This document shows positions 37,376 through 50,900 of a stretch of DNA of 64,000 bases, piece after piece. The DNA lies in the NCBI GenBank assembly GCA_963920575.1, contig OY986974.1, forward strand, positions 2,976,001-3,040,000, given 5' to 3'. The translations under genes and the position numbers were made by a program. Every line of letters starts with the position of its first letter. Position 1 is the stretch's first letter. The DNA comes from Narthecium ossifragum (lineage: Eukaryota; Streptophyta; Magnoliopsida; Dioscoreales; Nartheciaceae). The notes under the pieces were generated by a model, which was not told where the DNA came from, made no database searches, and was given only the letters and a program-made list of their open reading frames with translations.

Positions 37376-40300
37376 ATGAGGAGGAATGGGTGGCAGCTGC
37401 CTTATCACCCTCTTCAGGTAATGCTTCTTCTTTTTATTGTTTGCCAATGTTCCCTCTTTTGTTGGGTGAAATGGGTGGTGGGTTTTATGTTGTACAATGC
37501 TTGCAGGTGGTGGCAATTGCTGTTTTTCTTGCATTGGGGTTTGCTTTCTATGTGTTCTTTGTGCCATTTGTGGGGAGGAAGCTGTTTCAGTATGTCGTGA
37601 TGGGGGTTTACACTCCCCTGGTAAGCCGTTTGATATACAATTTAGGCATTGTTGTTTTCCTGTCTTTGATCCTGTCATTTATGGGCGGATGGACTGAGAT
37701 CTTACTGGCTGTTTTCAGTTATTGCAATTTGTGTTGTGATTGGAGTTGCATCTGATCGCTTAGTTTCTGTGGAAGTGGGCTTCGACCCATTCTTTACATT
37801 CTTGATTAGCTGATCTTGTTTTCTCGAAGTAGTCAGTCATTGATATTTTGGGAAAGTGGGAATGTTAGAGTGACATTCTTTAAAGTCAATTTCGGTGCCA
37901 ACCTACTGGGTTTATCTGGTTTTTACATATGCAAGCTGTTTGCTTTGAACTGATTTCTGTGATACAAATTAGACGATAAGTTTGGCGAAGATGATCATGG
38001 ATTCCCCAAATTGGACGGTAAATTTGCTGGGTTCCGGGTCATGTAACTTAGCTATAGCCCTTATTCATGGGTGCAACAGTTTATCTAACACATCGGCCCA
38101 TTTAGGAAGCCCAATCGCTCTTTGCTAGTGTTGGAAACGTGCGTGTCATTAGAAGCTCAAAGCGGAAGAGAGAATAAACTTTTATTGAAGTTCTCAAAAT
38201 CTTGAATATGCATCTGCGTGGGTCTGTTGCTCTTGTTTTAGAGAGCAGCAAGCCTGCAATGATGCTGATTGCTGGTTGGCGGAAAAGCAGTGGTTTCAAG
38301 TTGGTTTTAGTCATCACTTAAGGGTATAGAGATAAGAAAAACAGAGATGCTCTATATTTATCTACATTATGGAATAAATATTCGCTAGTAACACTCCATT
38401 TATTTACAGCCCTAATAGCTATATCTAATGTTGTCACAAGAACTTTAGATTCAAAACTGTCTTATGACTGGAGCATCTGCAGCCCTTTTCCTATCTGTTT
38501 TGTGGAAATAAGTTCTTGCTTTGAGAGTGGTATGGAATAAAATGTTGTTTGCAATGGGTAAAGCCTGATGGTATATATATGAACTGTCAGGTTTTACTAG
38601 TCTTCTCCTTGTACATTTGGTGTGCTGCCACAGACCCTGGGGATCCAGGCGTTTTCAAGTCTAAGAAATATCTAAACACCGAGGTCAGTGGAAAACAGTC
38701 TGCTTCCAAGGAATTTGGACTTGGAGATTCGGTTAATGAGGCCAAGGTTGAAGGAACTGGAGATAAGTCATTCGTCAAGGGTATTGGTGATGATACTGTT
38801 AGCAAAAAGTTGTCAGACAGACTTCAGGATGAATACTCACATCCTTCTAGTACAAGTTTAGTGGCGGCTTTGTTTGGATGGTGTCATCTTCCTTCTATAT
38901 GTAGTCATCGCCATTCGCACGAGCAGTCTTCTGAACAGCAAAAGAGTGAAGACGGCATGTTCTACTGCAGCCTATGTGAAGTTGAGGTAGGAGCAATACT
39001 TGACAATGCCAATTTTTGTAGACTCTCTAGACATTCATCTTCGATTTTTTATGGTAATTTCCTCATCAATGGAAACGTTCTACTTCTATGGCTGTAAGGT
39101 TGTAGAAAATAATTTCCTATGAGTAATGCTGCTTATTTTTTTTTTTTTGCTGGCTACTTGTTTCTGTTGTTAAGAAGGCTATTGTACATTAAAGATGTCG
39201 TATTTCAGAATACAAAATGGATAACTATGGAGACTAATGAATATTGATGAGATGAGAAAGACTATACACTTAGGGTTAGGTAATGAATTTCACTGGCTAT
39301 GATATTTGTATCCTTACCTTTGGAGAGGAGCTCACTGCTATTCCTGTTCGATCTGACTGTTAACCTTTAAAAATCCTTGTGACATTATCTAGGTGTTGAA
39401 GCACAGTAAACACTGTAGAGTTTGTGACAAATGTGTCGACAGCTTTGATCATCACTGCAGGGTACTATCTTTTGCTTGCCTTCAAATTCCCCTTCTCCCT
39501 TGCAATCTGTGACTGCATGATAACATAATGCCTTTGCTTCTTTCATGCTGTAGTGGCTCAACAACTGTATAGGGAGGAAGAACTACAGAAGGTTCTTCAC
39601 CCTCATGGCTTCTGCTCTCCTCTTGGTAAGAATGAAGCCTTCTCTACCACTTTATACACCTGCAACACTGTCAAAGTTGTATTGTCTGCATTTATGGTCT
39701 ACGGGTGGTGATATGGTCTCAACCTTTAACACTTATGCTTTGTGAATGCTTATGAAGAAACCTGTTCTGCATGAAACTTGCCTCGCAAGTTATGCCGGCA
39801 GTTTCTGAGTATTGTACCTTGTTATTATGGCTGATTATTGACAGGTCTTCTTGGTTTTCATACCATGGGCTTGAGCTTGCAGCTTATTATGCAGTGGTCA
39901 GTAGGAATACTTGTCCTCATCCTTTGTTTCATCGAGCGGAAGCACTTCTCTGTGGAGATTATGTCCAAGTTAGGAAGCAGCTTCTCTTTGGCGCCTTTTG
40001 TTGTTGTGGTGGTGAGCAATTTATCAACTGTTTTGTGTTTTTTCCTGTTTTTATTTGTTTACATACTCAGTGCATAGCTTTATGTTCGGCTTTTAAAAGA
40101 GTTTAGCAAAGTTAAACGGAAAACATTCAAAAATCTGTCTCCTTCCTAATTGGAAAGAATGCCGAGATAATTTGCTATAGTGACACAGTAAGAAGTATTG
40201 GTCTTAATCTATCTAACAATATCATTCAAATTGGCAGGCTTCTTGCACTTTGTTAGCAATGGTTGCAACTCTTCCACTTGCTCAACTTTTCTTTTTCCAC

Positions 40301-42637
40301 GTTCTTCTGATAAAGAAGGTAAAGTTTACTGTGGTTTTATTATTCCACTGCTGGGTTTTAAATTTCAGAAATAAACAACTCCACTGTAATTTCTAGATAT
40401 TTCTCAAATTTTGGACATCTGACATCTATAATCAGCATGCCCACGGTCTTCATACATCTTGCTTTAAAGTATATACTATGATGCTTATTTGCTTCTATTG
40501 ACTCTTGTTTTCAGATCAATGCTCTATTAAAGTTTCTAGCAATGTTGCTGGGCAAATAGTGACATTTTTTTAGACTATGTCCTGCGTGTATAAAAGCTAG
40601 ATCTGAAACTTTGGTTCAACTCAAAATTATCAGTTCTTTTAGTTTTACCCTCTTAGATGTTCAAGCATATCCTTTGTTGTGCAGTGCTAGATATTTTATC
40701 TCTTGACAAGCTAATGCTAATAACAGATTTGTCATAAATGCATGTTCCAGGGAATAAGCACGTATGATTACATCATTGCCTTAAGAGAGCAGGAGCAGCA
40801 GGATGTTGGTGGTCAGCAAAGTCCACAAATGTCTCAAGCTAGCTCTCTAACTGGATTGAGCAGTGTTAGTTCCTTCAGGTCATTTCACCGTGGGGCATGG
40901 TGTACTCCGCCACGACTATTCCTCGAGGATCAGGTAAGATGTGCATCTAGCTACCTCTTTTCAATTCTATTGAGTAGAAAGCTTACATAGGTTAATATTT
41001 CCTTCATTTCCTTTATTGCGATGCCTTTTGACCTTGGTGCGCTGGACTATCACCATAATTGCTGGCATCTGGCATCACTTGGCACTAAGTTCAGCCAAAA
41101 ACTGTGATATTCCTAGAAGCTCAACTAATCTTCGCTGGCTCAAAAAATGCTGTAACCGAAATTGCTTTTTACGTTATTGTTTGATTAACATAAAGCATGA
41201 GTAAAAACTGCTATATTTCTAATCTCTCAAATTGTTTGTGATGGCTCGATGAATGCTGTAACCCAACCTTGCTTTGTAGGTTATAACTTGGTGATCACAA
41301 AGCATGAGTGTCACCTCATGACACGTATGTGCAGAAAGTTTTAAAATCTAGAAATAGGGTCAGTTTGGGAGATGCTTAATTGTATGGAAATGTGACAGTG
41401 ATATAGCTCATCACATATGTGCCTGGATATATCATTCGCAATTTAGGATGTCAAAATAAGAGTTCAGTCGAGTGAGTCCAACATGATTTTTCTGTAGGAG
41501 AATGACAATAACAAATTGTCGGATATTTCTGTTTGACTTCTGCTTTACGGAGAGAGAAATGTGTGCTAATGTGGGAAAACTTAAGATTTGAGTGTCAAAT
41601 ATGTCATTTCTGATACTGGATGATCTCCTTGAATGCCAGATAAGCAGATTTTGTTCGATCGAAATTGATACTAATTGTTGATCTCTAGTTTTGCATGAGA
41701 ATTCGACATTGCAATTTGCTTACACATGCTACCAATCACAGCCCTAGCTCATCCTGTCCTCGGTGTCCCCATGTTCAAATTTGGATATTTTTCTATATTT
41801 AATGAAAACATTTTAGCATGTCTAACTCAGGCATTCTATTTCCTTCAGTTTGATGTTATTCCTCCAGAAACTGGTATGAATGCAAATTACACAAGCAAGA
41901 AGATGATGACTGAGGAATCAACCAGGAAAAGAAGTGCGGGTACTGTTAAGATAAGTCCTTGGACCCTGGCACGGCTCAATCCAGAGGATGTTTCAAAAGC
42001 TGCAGCGCAAGCGAGGCAGAAGTCCAGGATCCTGCAGCCAGTTGTGAAGAGAGAGACGGCACTAGGACGGGACACTGATAGCTTTGGCAGTGGCAGCAGC
42101 AGGATGACTCCAAGGCTTGATGATCGTCGGCGAGTTAACAAAGGAGGAAAGTACCAGACGAATATGCCTATGGAACCTCTTGCAAAGATATCTGACGCTG
42201 CCGCTGACCGCGATAGAAGCCACCTGCCTCCATTGACATCCACTGGTTTTGCACCTCTGCAACTAGAAGCAAGAAGTGCCTTCCGTACAAGCCGAGCCAT
42301 GTCTTCCACTGGACTTGTGGCTTCTTCTTCACCTGAAAGCAGTTTGGACTCGCCCGATCTCCATCCGTTTCGGGCTTCATCCTCTGGAGCTGAAGAATCA
42401 CTTGGCCTTGTATCTCTTCCTGCTGTCAACTCTGCACAGAAGGGGAGTCAGCTCTCGAGGTCAGGGAGTGATGGTTATGAAGCATCTGGAGGAGAAGACA
42501 GCGACAGAGTGCCATCTAAAATAGTGCATAGATCATCTAATTGGAGTAACTTGCTCCTCAACTCTGCTCGAGGTGGCACGACAGACGAGTTGAAGTCGTC
42601 ATCAACAATAGGCATTCCGCCTAACATGAGACAGTGA
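37376..42637 (+). CDS. DHHC-type protein S-acyltransferase (palmitoyltransferase, plant PAT19/20/22-like)
   Basis: Nine in-phase exons: 37376-37417, 37507-37620, 38591-38986, 39393-39461, 39554-39625, 39883-40011, 40238-40318, 40751-40933, 41849-42637; about 624 aa. It starts MRRNGWQLPYHPLQ, the conserved N-terminus of this plant subgroup. There are two membrane spans at about 16-37 and 46-68, then a variable loop. The cysteine-rich domain (about 175-222) reads [30 protein letters not shown] and LNNCIGRKNYRRFF, with the catalytic DHHC at 203-206. Two more spans follow at about 225-255 and 265-298 (with LPLAQLFFFHVLLIKKG). The 260-residue Ser/Arg-rich cytosolic tail is typical of the group. 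The enzyme transfers palmitate to cysteines of membrane-associated proteins through an acyl-Cys intermediate. All zinc-ligand cysteines and histidines appear present. Substrates are unknown. Confidence 0.95.
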
Positions 42638-43527
42638 CTGACATGTGTATGCTCTGCCCTACATTCAACACTTCAAACCGAGGATGGTAACCTAAAGCAT
42701 CGGCTGCTGCTGCACTGAAATTACTCTTCTGTGTCATCACCAAACAATCTCTGTTCTACGGAGGAAAATTACTACAAAAGTGGAAGCTTATCTAGCTGTT
42801 CAGACAGGAAGGATCGGTGCATACTTCAAGCCTGGAGCTGGATAGGGATCATGTATCATTTTCAAAGTTAGGTGTCCCTGGACTTCTTCAACCCTTGATG
42901 CATATTCTGGTCCACATGTTACGTTGTGAAATTGACAAGATGTCCTGCAATGTGAGACCCAGCATTTGATTGCTACTCTTGACCATTTTTTAGTTCACTT
43001 CTTTGGAACTCCTGCACTCAAAATTTTGTACCATCTGTACAAAATGAAACTTCTTTGGCCGTGTCTTAGTTATGACTTTCAGTTGGTAGTGGAATCTGGC
43101 TTCATCTTCAAGCCTGGAAATTTGTTTGACGTTCCATATAATGTACTGAATGCAGAAACTATAGGTTTCCAGTCATTATATCTTCTGATTAGCAGTGCCA
43201 AAGAGTTATCTTGCTAATCTTGAAGGTTGAAGACCAACATGGTATAAATTAATCCGTAACTTCTAAGCAATCAATCTTGGTGGTGCCTACAAATCTTGTA
43301 ATGTGCTAAGAGTAACAGATAATTGAATCACAGCTTTGTGCAGAAAATGTGATTGGTCTTCTTTTCTCATCTATTATTGAAGCTCCAATAGTACAAACAC
43401 TGTTTACATTTTAAGAATTGCTATACAGTTCTCATCAAGCAGCTACAATTCATGGCTGCATTGGAAGCCACATGTATGAGCTCCATCTAAACCGGTTTCT
43501 GATGAATTTTGCCGAAGATTTCAATAG
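42638..43527. other. Convergent 3' region between acyltransferase and membrane-protein genes
   Basis: Presumably the two 3' UTRs. No coding exon or repeat recognised. Confidence 0.5.
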
Positions 43528-44460
43528 TCATGCTTGCAAAGAACCCTTCTTCTCTTCTGGTTCTAATTCTGCTTCGCAATCGTATGCTGATGTGCAACTC
43601 CTGAAGAACATGCAGGTGATGATGATGTCGAGGACGACGAGAAGAGAGTACATGTACGTGATCGAAAATGCCTCGCAGACGATCGGAAAGCTGAGCTTGT
43701 TCGATAGATAGTAAGGCTTCACCACTCTGTACTGAAACAATGCTTCGACGGCCGCCATTCCCAGGTTGGCCGGCAAGGCGAGCGTCATTGCCGTCGATGT
43801 TCTGCCTCTGATAAGCACACAAGCCTTGAGCACCGGAAGGTACCCGCCGGAGTTCTCCACCGCCGAAACTATCATGGCCAGGTTGCATGCCACCATTGCA
43901 TTGGCTATGACAACTGAGTAGAGTATGACGCCGGCGACGGAGAGTGCCAGGGTGGAGGTGCCGGATGAGAGGCCGATGATGTCGACTACATTGAAAGCTA
44001 TGAACAATACCGAAAAGATGGCGGCATTGGCGGAGAGGATGACAAAGGAATTGAAGACATGAGTCTTCAGTAGGGAGCGGTACAGCCAGAGAGGAGACGA
44101 GAACGGCAGTGTTCGACGGAGAGACCTATGGATAGTTAGAACAATGGAGGATTTGGCGAGGACTAGGAAGGTGAGTGACAAAGGCAATGTACATAGATAG
44201 GCAAATATATTCTGAGAGAGCTTGAAATTGAGAAGAGTGAAGAATTCGGAGGTCGCGGGGAATCCGGCGGCGTCAAAGAGCAGCTGGAGGCGGGAAGAAA
44301 GCTCTCGGAGGGCCGGGGACGAGGAAGGGATGAGTGACTGAGAGAGGAGGATGGTCGCGGAGACCGGGAGGACGAGGAAGGCGGCGGTGGAGGCGAAGGA
44401 GGGATAGCTGTTGAAGAAGGCATGGATGGATCTTCTTATGATCCTGATGGCCTTTCCCAT
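43528..44460 (-). CDS. Intronless plant multi-pass membrane protein, paralogue 1
   Basis: A single 310-codon reading frame from MGKAIRIIRRSIHAFFNS to the stop. Six hydrophobic segments are evident, for example SFASTAAFLVLPVSATILLS near 21-40, YLCTLPLSLTFLVLA near 88-102, FVILSANAAIFSVLFIAFNV near 139-158, LSVAGVILYSVVIANAMVAC near 173-192 and YSLLVVLDIIITCMFF near 272-287. The C-terminus is acidic and cytosolic-looking (ELEPEEKK). It resembles the plant family annotated as polyadenylate-binding protein 1-B-binding protein or plain transmembrane protein (At1g31130/At4g19950 type), whose function is unknown. A paralogue in the same orientation lies at 51624-52649; they share the pattern AxAxVxCNLAxxxSxxE and the NxGMAxVExLFxxRV block. 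Confidence 0.88.
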   Translation of the reverse strand: MGKAIRIIRRSIHAFFNSYPSFASTAAFLVLPVSATILLSQSLIPSSSPALRELSSRLQLLFDAAGFPATSEFFTLLNFKLSQNIFAYLCTLPLSLTFLVLAKSSIVLTIHRSLRRTLPFSSPLWLYRSLLKTHVFNSFVILSANAAIFSVLFIAFNVVDIIGLSSGTSTLALSVAGVILYSVVIANAMVACNLAMIVSAVENSGGYLPVLKACVLIRGRTSTAMTLALPANLGMAAVEALFQYRVVKPYYLSNKLSFPIVCEAFSITYMYSLLVVLDIIITCMFFRSCTSAYDCEAELEPEEKKGSLQA

Positions 44461-44764
44461 AGTGCCAGGGAGGGGAGTGAGATTGGTAATGATGAGAGTG
44501 GAGGTGTGGTGTTCTTGTATTTGAATGGATTGGCATTCCTCTATGCATAGTTTTTCTATTATTTATTTATTATTTATTTATTTTTTTTATTTGGCTCTGT
44601 GAAGGGAGTTTAGTTGGTTGGTCTCATACTCTCATGGGTGGTTAGAAAGGAGCGTTTGGATGTGGTCTCCACTCTCCACTCTACCAGAAGAAAGAGAGGC
44701 CAACCACTGCTTAATGCTAACAACTATAAAGATGAGTTTTTTAGCCTGGGTTTCACTTTCGGGT

Positions 44765-44980
44765 GTTTGGATTGTTCTTGCCAGTACGTACGTAATTCTC
44801 GTCGGCCTATACATACCGGCACAGACCGGAGAGTATTGCGCAGGTAAATTGCCCAGACGATACATTAATAAATCACACAGACTACATAAGAACTTCTTAG
44901 CGCCAACACATAATTTGTGCCCGGTGGCAGCAGCATGTGTCCTGCCGGTCAGTCTCGTGCTACCGGCACGGTAATCCTTG
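44765..44980. mobile_element. MITE related to the one in formin intron 8
   Basis: The right end GTGCTACCGGCACGGTAATC then CTTGG reads inversely as CCAAGGATTACCGTGCCGG; the left end is TTTGGATTGTTCTTGCCAG. Size (216 bp), TIR start (CAAGGATT) and GGCA/TGCC-rich interior match the element at 29486-29720. More diverged than that copy. Confidence 0.5.
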
Positions 44981-47900
44981 GTTCTAACCGGTGGTTTTCC
45001 CTCAGCGGTGCTGAGAAGATCTCTGAGAACAAGAAGAGCTGCAGTAGTTTGTGTTTCCGAACAATCTGTGGTTTTCGCAAGAGCTGATTTTGCTGACGCA
45101 GAGGAGGTGAATCTGTCTGTGTCTTTGAGCTGCTGTTGAGTCTTTTCTTAATAACTACACTCTGGAAAGCTACTGATTGAGATGTATTGGCAGCACCAGT
45201 GGTATTCCTCGGATCAAATCTTTGTTTGTCATACTCGTACAAAAATCATGATTCAGAGCAAAGAAATTTTCCGATCATACATCTGTTGAACACAGTTTCA
45301 AGTTTTCAATCCATGCCATCTTTTTGCTGAATACTTTTGGCCCATGAGATGATAGAAAAAATCCAGTATTTTGCAGTGCAGGTAGTTAGCCTGCAACCTA
45401 ACAGCACTGAATCTTATAGATGGTTAGCCATCAAGATAGTGACAACTTTTTTCAGAGAGATCTGAATCATCTGGCATGCGGAAAACTAATCACATTTAAC
45501 AATCTCATGCGCATGATCTTCTTGTTTTTTTATTTGGTCCTTCAAGAGCTATGAAGATTGGATTCTAAATTAAAAGAAAATCCTTGGTGACAACGTTGCG
45601 GCCCAGGTTGGATGGATCGGAACGAGCAGTAAGCATGCTAAAGGGAGATGAAGATGACAGAGACAATGGGACCATTCATCATGGAGTTGTTGCACTCATC
45701 TTAGTTGTCAACCCATTGCTATTTTGGACGCATGGGATGTTCTTGAGGCCTTTCTGGTAGCAGGTCAATTAGTTTGGTTGGCCCTAGTTATTTAAAGGAA
45801 AAAAACAGGAACCGCTCACCAACCTCCAATTTGATTTGAATAAGAAAATTTAGATTGAAGACATGAAATGGAAAAGTATAATTTACTACATTATAAGAAG
45901 TTCAAAAGGAAAAGGGCCAAATAGAGTACAGAGGAATAATTCATGTGATGAAAGTTTGGAAGAACTCAAAAGAGTACCAAGGGACAGAGTTACTCTTAGA
46001 TTGCAAGAAAGCTTGGTAATGATGGTAAAAGTGGCCCTCTTCTTTTTTGATGATTGAGATGTGAGGCATCATGGCACAAGGGTGGTCTTCTTGAAACCCA
46101 ACAAACTTAGCTGCCTAAATAGAATACAATAGGATGGCCTACAGGGCAAGAACAGTTACCTATTAGGGGTTATCAATGTCTTGAGGAATCATCTATGATT
46201 AACAGAGCAGACTCACATGGAAAGAACAAAAATTTATTGAATTTCATAGGAGGAAACCAGTAGTTACAGTAAATGCCGGAATAACAAAAGCTAGACAAAG
46301 GTTTATTTTGCCCTAAAAAAGTCCTAAAAAAAGACTTAATTACAGGTAAAAGAAAAACCCTGACCCAAGATGGGAAGAAGTCTAAAATGCCCTCAGACAT
46401 TAAGCCTAATTCTTTCTCGCTAGGGCTATTTTCACAAAAAACTCATCACCATCTGTTGTAAATGACAATGTTACGAGCATTCGGGGTATAGTTGGATGAA
46501 CCTAATCCCAGGGGTATATATGAAATGCCCAGCAAATATGAAATTTGAAATATTTCAAGGCGCAATGTGAAATTTAGGGCTTGAGCGCGGAGTATGATTT
46601 AACTGAAAAGAAAAAAAGTGACTAGAAATGAGCTCCAAGGAAAGGCAAAGTAACAATTTCTAATTAAAGTTTTAGAGCAAACTTCCAGTTTATGCTTAAA
46701 GGACAGTGAACCAACTACCTCTAGATCCAAGAATCTTTGAACTAAAGCTAGAGCTACAGGGGAACTTTTGTTACTTGTAGCCAACAAACCCACCACTCCC
46801 CTCCTATTTCACATGATAAATGAGACCACATGGGTATCATAGCATGCGGATTACTTGACACCTACTTTGTTTAATTAAGACAGATTAGTACCTAACTTTG
46901 ATGACTGCAATTAGGTACTATTAGGTGCTATCACAAACCGCTCACTAGCTAGCCGGATTAGTGGTAGGGCCGAACAAGACAACTCTGAGTTGCTAATCCA
47001 TTAGCCGCTTCTAGGGAATGAAGGAGAGGTGAAGAACCATTAGATAGGACTCATCTTCTTTCCCCCCACCTTGAAAACCTCTAGTGTAGTGCCTACCCCT
47101 ATTAATTATGAAAATACAGGCAAGCTGAAAGGAGTGAAGTGTGAATAAACCAAGTTGCATTCCCTAATAAAATACAGATCTGAAACAAATTAAGTAGGTA
47201 CACTAGAAAGAGTCTGCACTGGGGATTGAAGATTGTCATGTCCAGAAGTCTTGGCTCTATATAATACATACAGTGGACTCACAGGAATTGCCTAAATATT
47301 TGTGACAATACCTAAAACTAATAAGCTAAATGGCAATGGATTGTATGCAGACAAATCGGATAATCATTAGCATAGCACTTTAACGAACCACTGACATAAA
47401 AGGAAAAGGGATAAGCTAATTTAAAAGCTAGAAAGCCATGGTGGATAGCATGCAACCATCAGGAAAAAAAAACCCAACAAGAAGTGGGCCATTATTCATG
47501 ACTATCATCGACAGCATACATACTATAACCTGGTTTCTAACTGAACTTGAAATTTTAATGCTACTAAATACTGAATAATGACGCTTGCCTGGCAGGGACT
47601 AGTGGCTCATCTGGGGCTTGATTTATTGTTGAGAGTTCCAATTGCCTACAGAAAATGCATGCTTACTTGCTGACACTGAGATTTCGTTCTCGACAGTTGA
47701 TCAAGCAATGAGATGTGAATGCGCTTTTAACAATTCCTAAGGGTAAATAGGTGTGATAGAGATTCTCAAGTTCTTTCACTCATGATTGGTGTCAGCTTTG
47801 TCTCATGTTGTTCTTTTGAATCAAATGGAGATATCACCTGAGGCAACCAGAACCATTCTGCAAAACTATTAGATTCGAATGATCAAGTGCGCACAAGAAG

Positions 47901-50900
47901 AATATCAAACAAGAAAATAATTTAGGCTTTTGCAAATAGCACACAGAGACTTGGACAACTATTTACTGAGTGTTGGTAATTTCATTCGGCTTTTGAAAAT
48001 AGATAAAAAAATCAGCTTTCCAAAGTAGAGAAAGCAGAAGCTAATGGACATAATCAAATAGAATTTCCAAGCTGTATGTATTACAAGGGTTGCAGTTTGT
48101 AAGTTTTCATTTTCACCTGTTGTTTTTAAGTGAAAGGCAGACTCCACAAGCTTGTGAACTTTGCCAAGCCAAGAGCATATCTGACACAAGCATTTATGTT
48201 GCAATATGACGAAGCTTAGGTCTATCGCGGCTTTCAAGCTTTGAGCTAATAGTTCAGGCTGAGGTCAGTTGATTTCGGCTGAAGTAGAGTCTGTCCTGTT
48301 GACTATCCTCCTAAGTTCATCATGCTGATATAGGCTAGAGTTGAAGTGAGCATAGATAACTGAAATAATAATTAAGGACGTAATGATGTCACATGAAATC
48401 TTCTGAAAATGGGAAGGAGCTTTTTACGAACCTGAATTGAATTCTACTTGTGTCAGCTTAGATCTAATAACTTATGATCCTGCTAAATCTGACTAGAAGT
48501 TCTAATCAAAATCCTTTTTTTTTCAGCTTAGTGTAGGTTTGACACTGAGGCTGCCTTGGGTCTCAGTCAGTCCATAAACCAACAAAAGTCATTGTTCATT
48601 GTGAATTTCAAGGTTATCAATCACAAGTCAACCTGGAATCCTGTTGCGTGCAGGAGAACAGGTGAGACGACTTATTCGCACCAAATTCCACATCTCTTGT
48701 CTCATTTTATTGTGATCTTCCTAAGATGCAATCTGGACCCTGCTTATTGGATATGCCATGAAAGTTCAAAAGTCTTTCCTCATGAAAATCTAACTTAAAG
48801 ACATAGGGCAAGAGTTAGTTACTAAACAAGCTTTATTTACGGAAATGAATAGCAGTTGGAAGGCATACATAGAAAGATTATGGAGAGGAAACATATCAAT
48901 TCCCGCAGGAAGGAAATATAGATGCACAATTTAGAAAATAATCTCACTTGATCTTGAACTTTAGACTTTAGTAACTTACAGGAAAGGAATTTAATTTACT
49001 ACTATTAAAAGATGTAAAATATGTTCTAGACCCTTCTCATAGTCCGGTTTTCTGCTTCTACTGAGTAACCTTGTTGAAGCATTGACTAGCATTTGCTATC
49101 TAAACCTTCCTTTAGTCAGATACAAGGCAGTAGCATAAAGGCACAAAATCATGTTGTCTAAGTTGCCGTATTGCTTTATCTGATTCATCCCGACACGAAA
49201 GTTGAAAGTCCTTGCCATGTAAGAACAGGTTTTGGACATTCATAAGGTGAACTAAGCGGAACAGAAAGAAATCACATGTGACAGTTCTAATGTCCCAACT
49301 CTTGACCCCCAAAGAAGATGTGCTAGTCACCTAGATATCTAAGAAGAAGAAAACCATGAACCAGATCTGACATTCTAAATTCCATGCCATGGCTTTTAAG
49401 TTTTACCTGTGCATCCTTTAACCAATGTCACCTTGAAATCATGACAAATTGCCAGAGGTGTGTGCCGTTTTTTTTCCAAATATTTCCTTTCCTTGTTTAA
49501 GCAGAATCATTGCTCTAATCAGGCTATCATGTACCCAGTCAATCCAGCTACGATATCCACTCTCCGAATCCAAACGTGCAATTGAGTCCCTTCGGAGTTC
49601 AAAATCTGTGTATTTGTAGTTGTGATGAAGTTGTTTTGAAATCCAAATTCGCATTTTCTTATGATCTATCTCTTATGTATACTTGGCAAAGTTATTAAAT
49701 AACTTACACATGTGCAAACTTGTTCTGCCACTTTACCACCCCATGTACACGAGAAGTTGAATCATATTTTCTGATTGAGATGTTTAATAAATAAGAAACC
49801 AACAAGGTACATTGAAGAAGTTCCTTTAGCCAGGAAAAGAAGTGCCCTCAATAAAATCAGCCAACGGAAAAAAAAGGAGTCCACATGCTAATTCTTATCA
49901 GTGTTCTTTGGTGTTCTTAAAACTAATGTTGCACAAACAAGGATGACAATTTGCACACTACAACATACATCATATGTGACGTGACAAAATAATTGGACCA
50001 TTTCTATTTCTATTTCAATCGTATCTATTCCCGATTCTTGGATTAAATGTCTTTTCATTTCTTTTCTATGTTTGGCTGATTTTGTTTGACCATTTCCATA
50101 TTTATTTCAACCATATCAATTCCAGATTCTTGGATTAAAAATGTCTTCATTTCGTTTCTTTTTCAACTTTTTCTGCATTTAAAAAAATAACAAATCAAAT
50201 AGGAAAATAGACGCAAAACTTAGTTTGTTTGGTAGCCCATTCCAACAAATCAAACCAAGCATCAATATCACGTTGCATTAGCACCTGAAATGACAAAAAA
50301 AAAACTAGTAGTGATCTCATTTCAGATTCAACAAAGAATAGTAGCAGGACAGCTTTTTGGCCATAAATTTTGGCAAATACAGAGTTCAAGCTTCCAAAAT
50401 AGTTCCTTTAGATGCATAACTAGGTTTCTAGACTTGGGATGATGACACTTTAGTACGATAAGATTTCAATTCATTTATTTTCATGTGTCCCCATCATTCA
50501 AAAACCTAATCTGCTAACAAGTTAGATCATACTTGCTGATTGCTAATGTATCATAAAAAAGAGTTATTACAGCACAATTGTTTACTCTAACATAGACTAT
50601 AGCTTCCAATCAAATGACATAGTGAGAAGTAAAATTCTTGTTTAGGCGGCCTATCTCAACAATATAAGCTATCGCACATGGTCCTGTACAAAATATGCTT
50701 TGGTTTCAAAACAAAGGAGTATTAACAAAGAAGAAATGATGGAAGATCGGAGTATTCTGAGGCATACGGTTCAAGCCAATTACAAAAGAGAGATATTGGC
50801 AGCTCTTGATTCTCATAGTTGTCAGTTCAAGAGAAATTCAGAAAGAAAGCACTAGTCCCCAGAAATTGCATGACCAAGGAGACTTGACAGAGATATAACA

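Noticed and set aside
44949..45242. 97-codon minus-strand frame near the membrane-protein gene
   Set aside because: No recognisable domain; part of it overlaps the end of a MITE. The opposite strand has a vaguely transit-peptide-like reading but no continuing gene.
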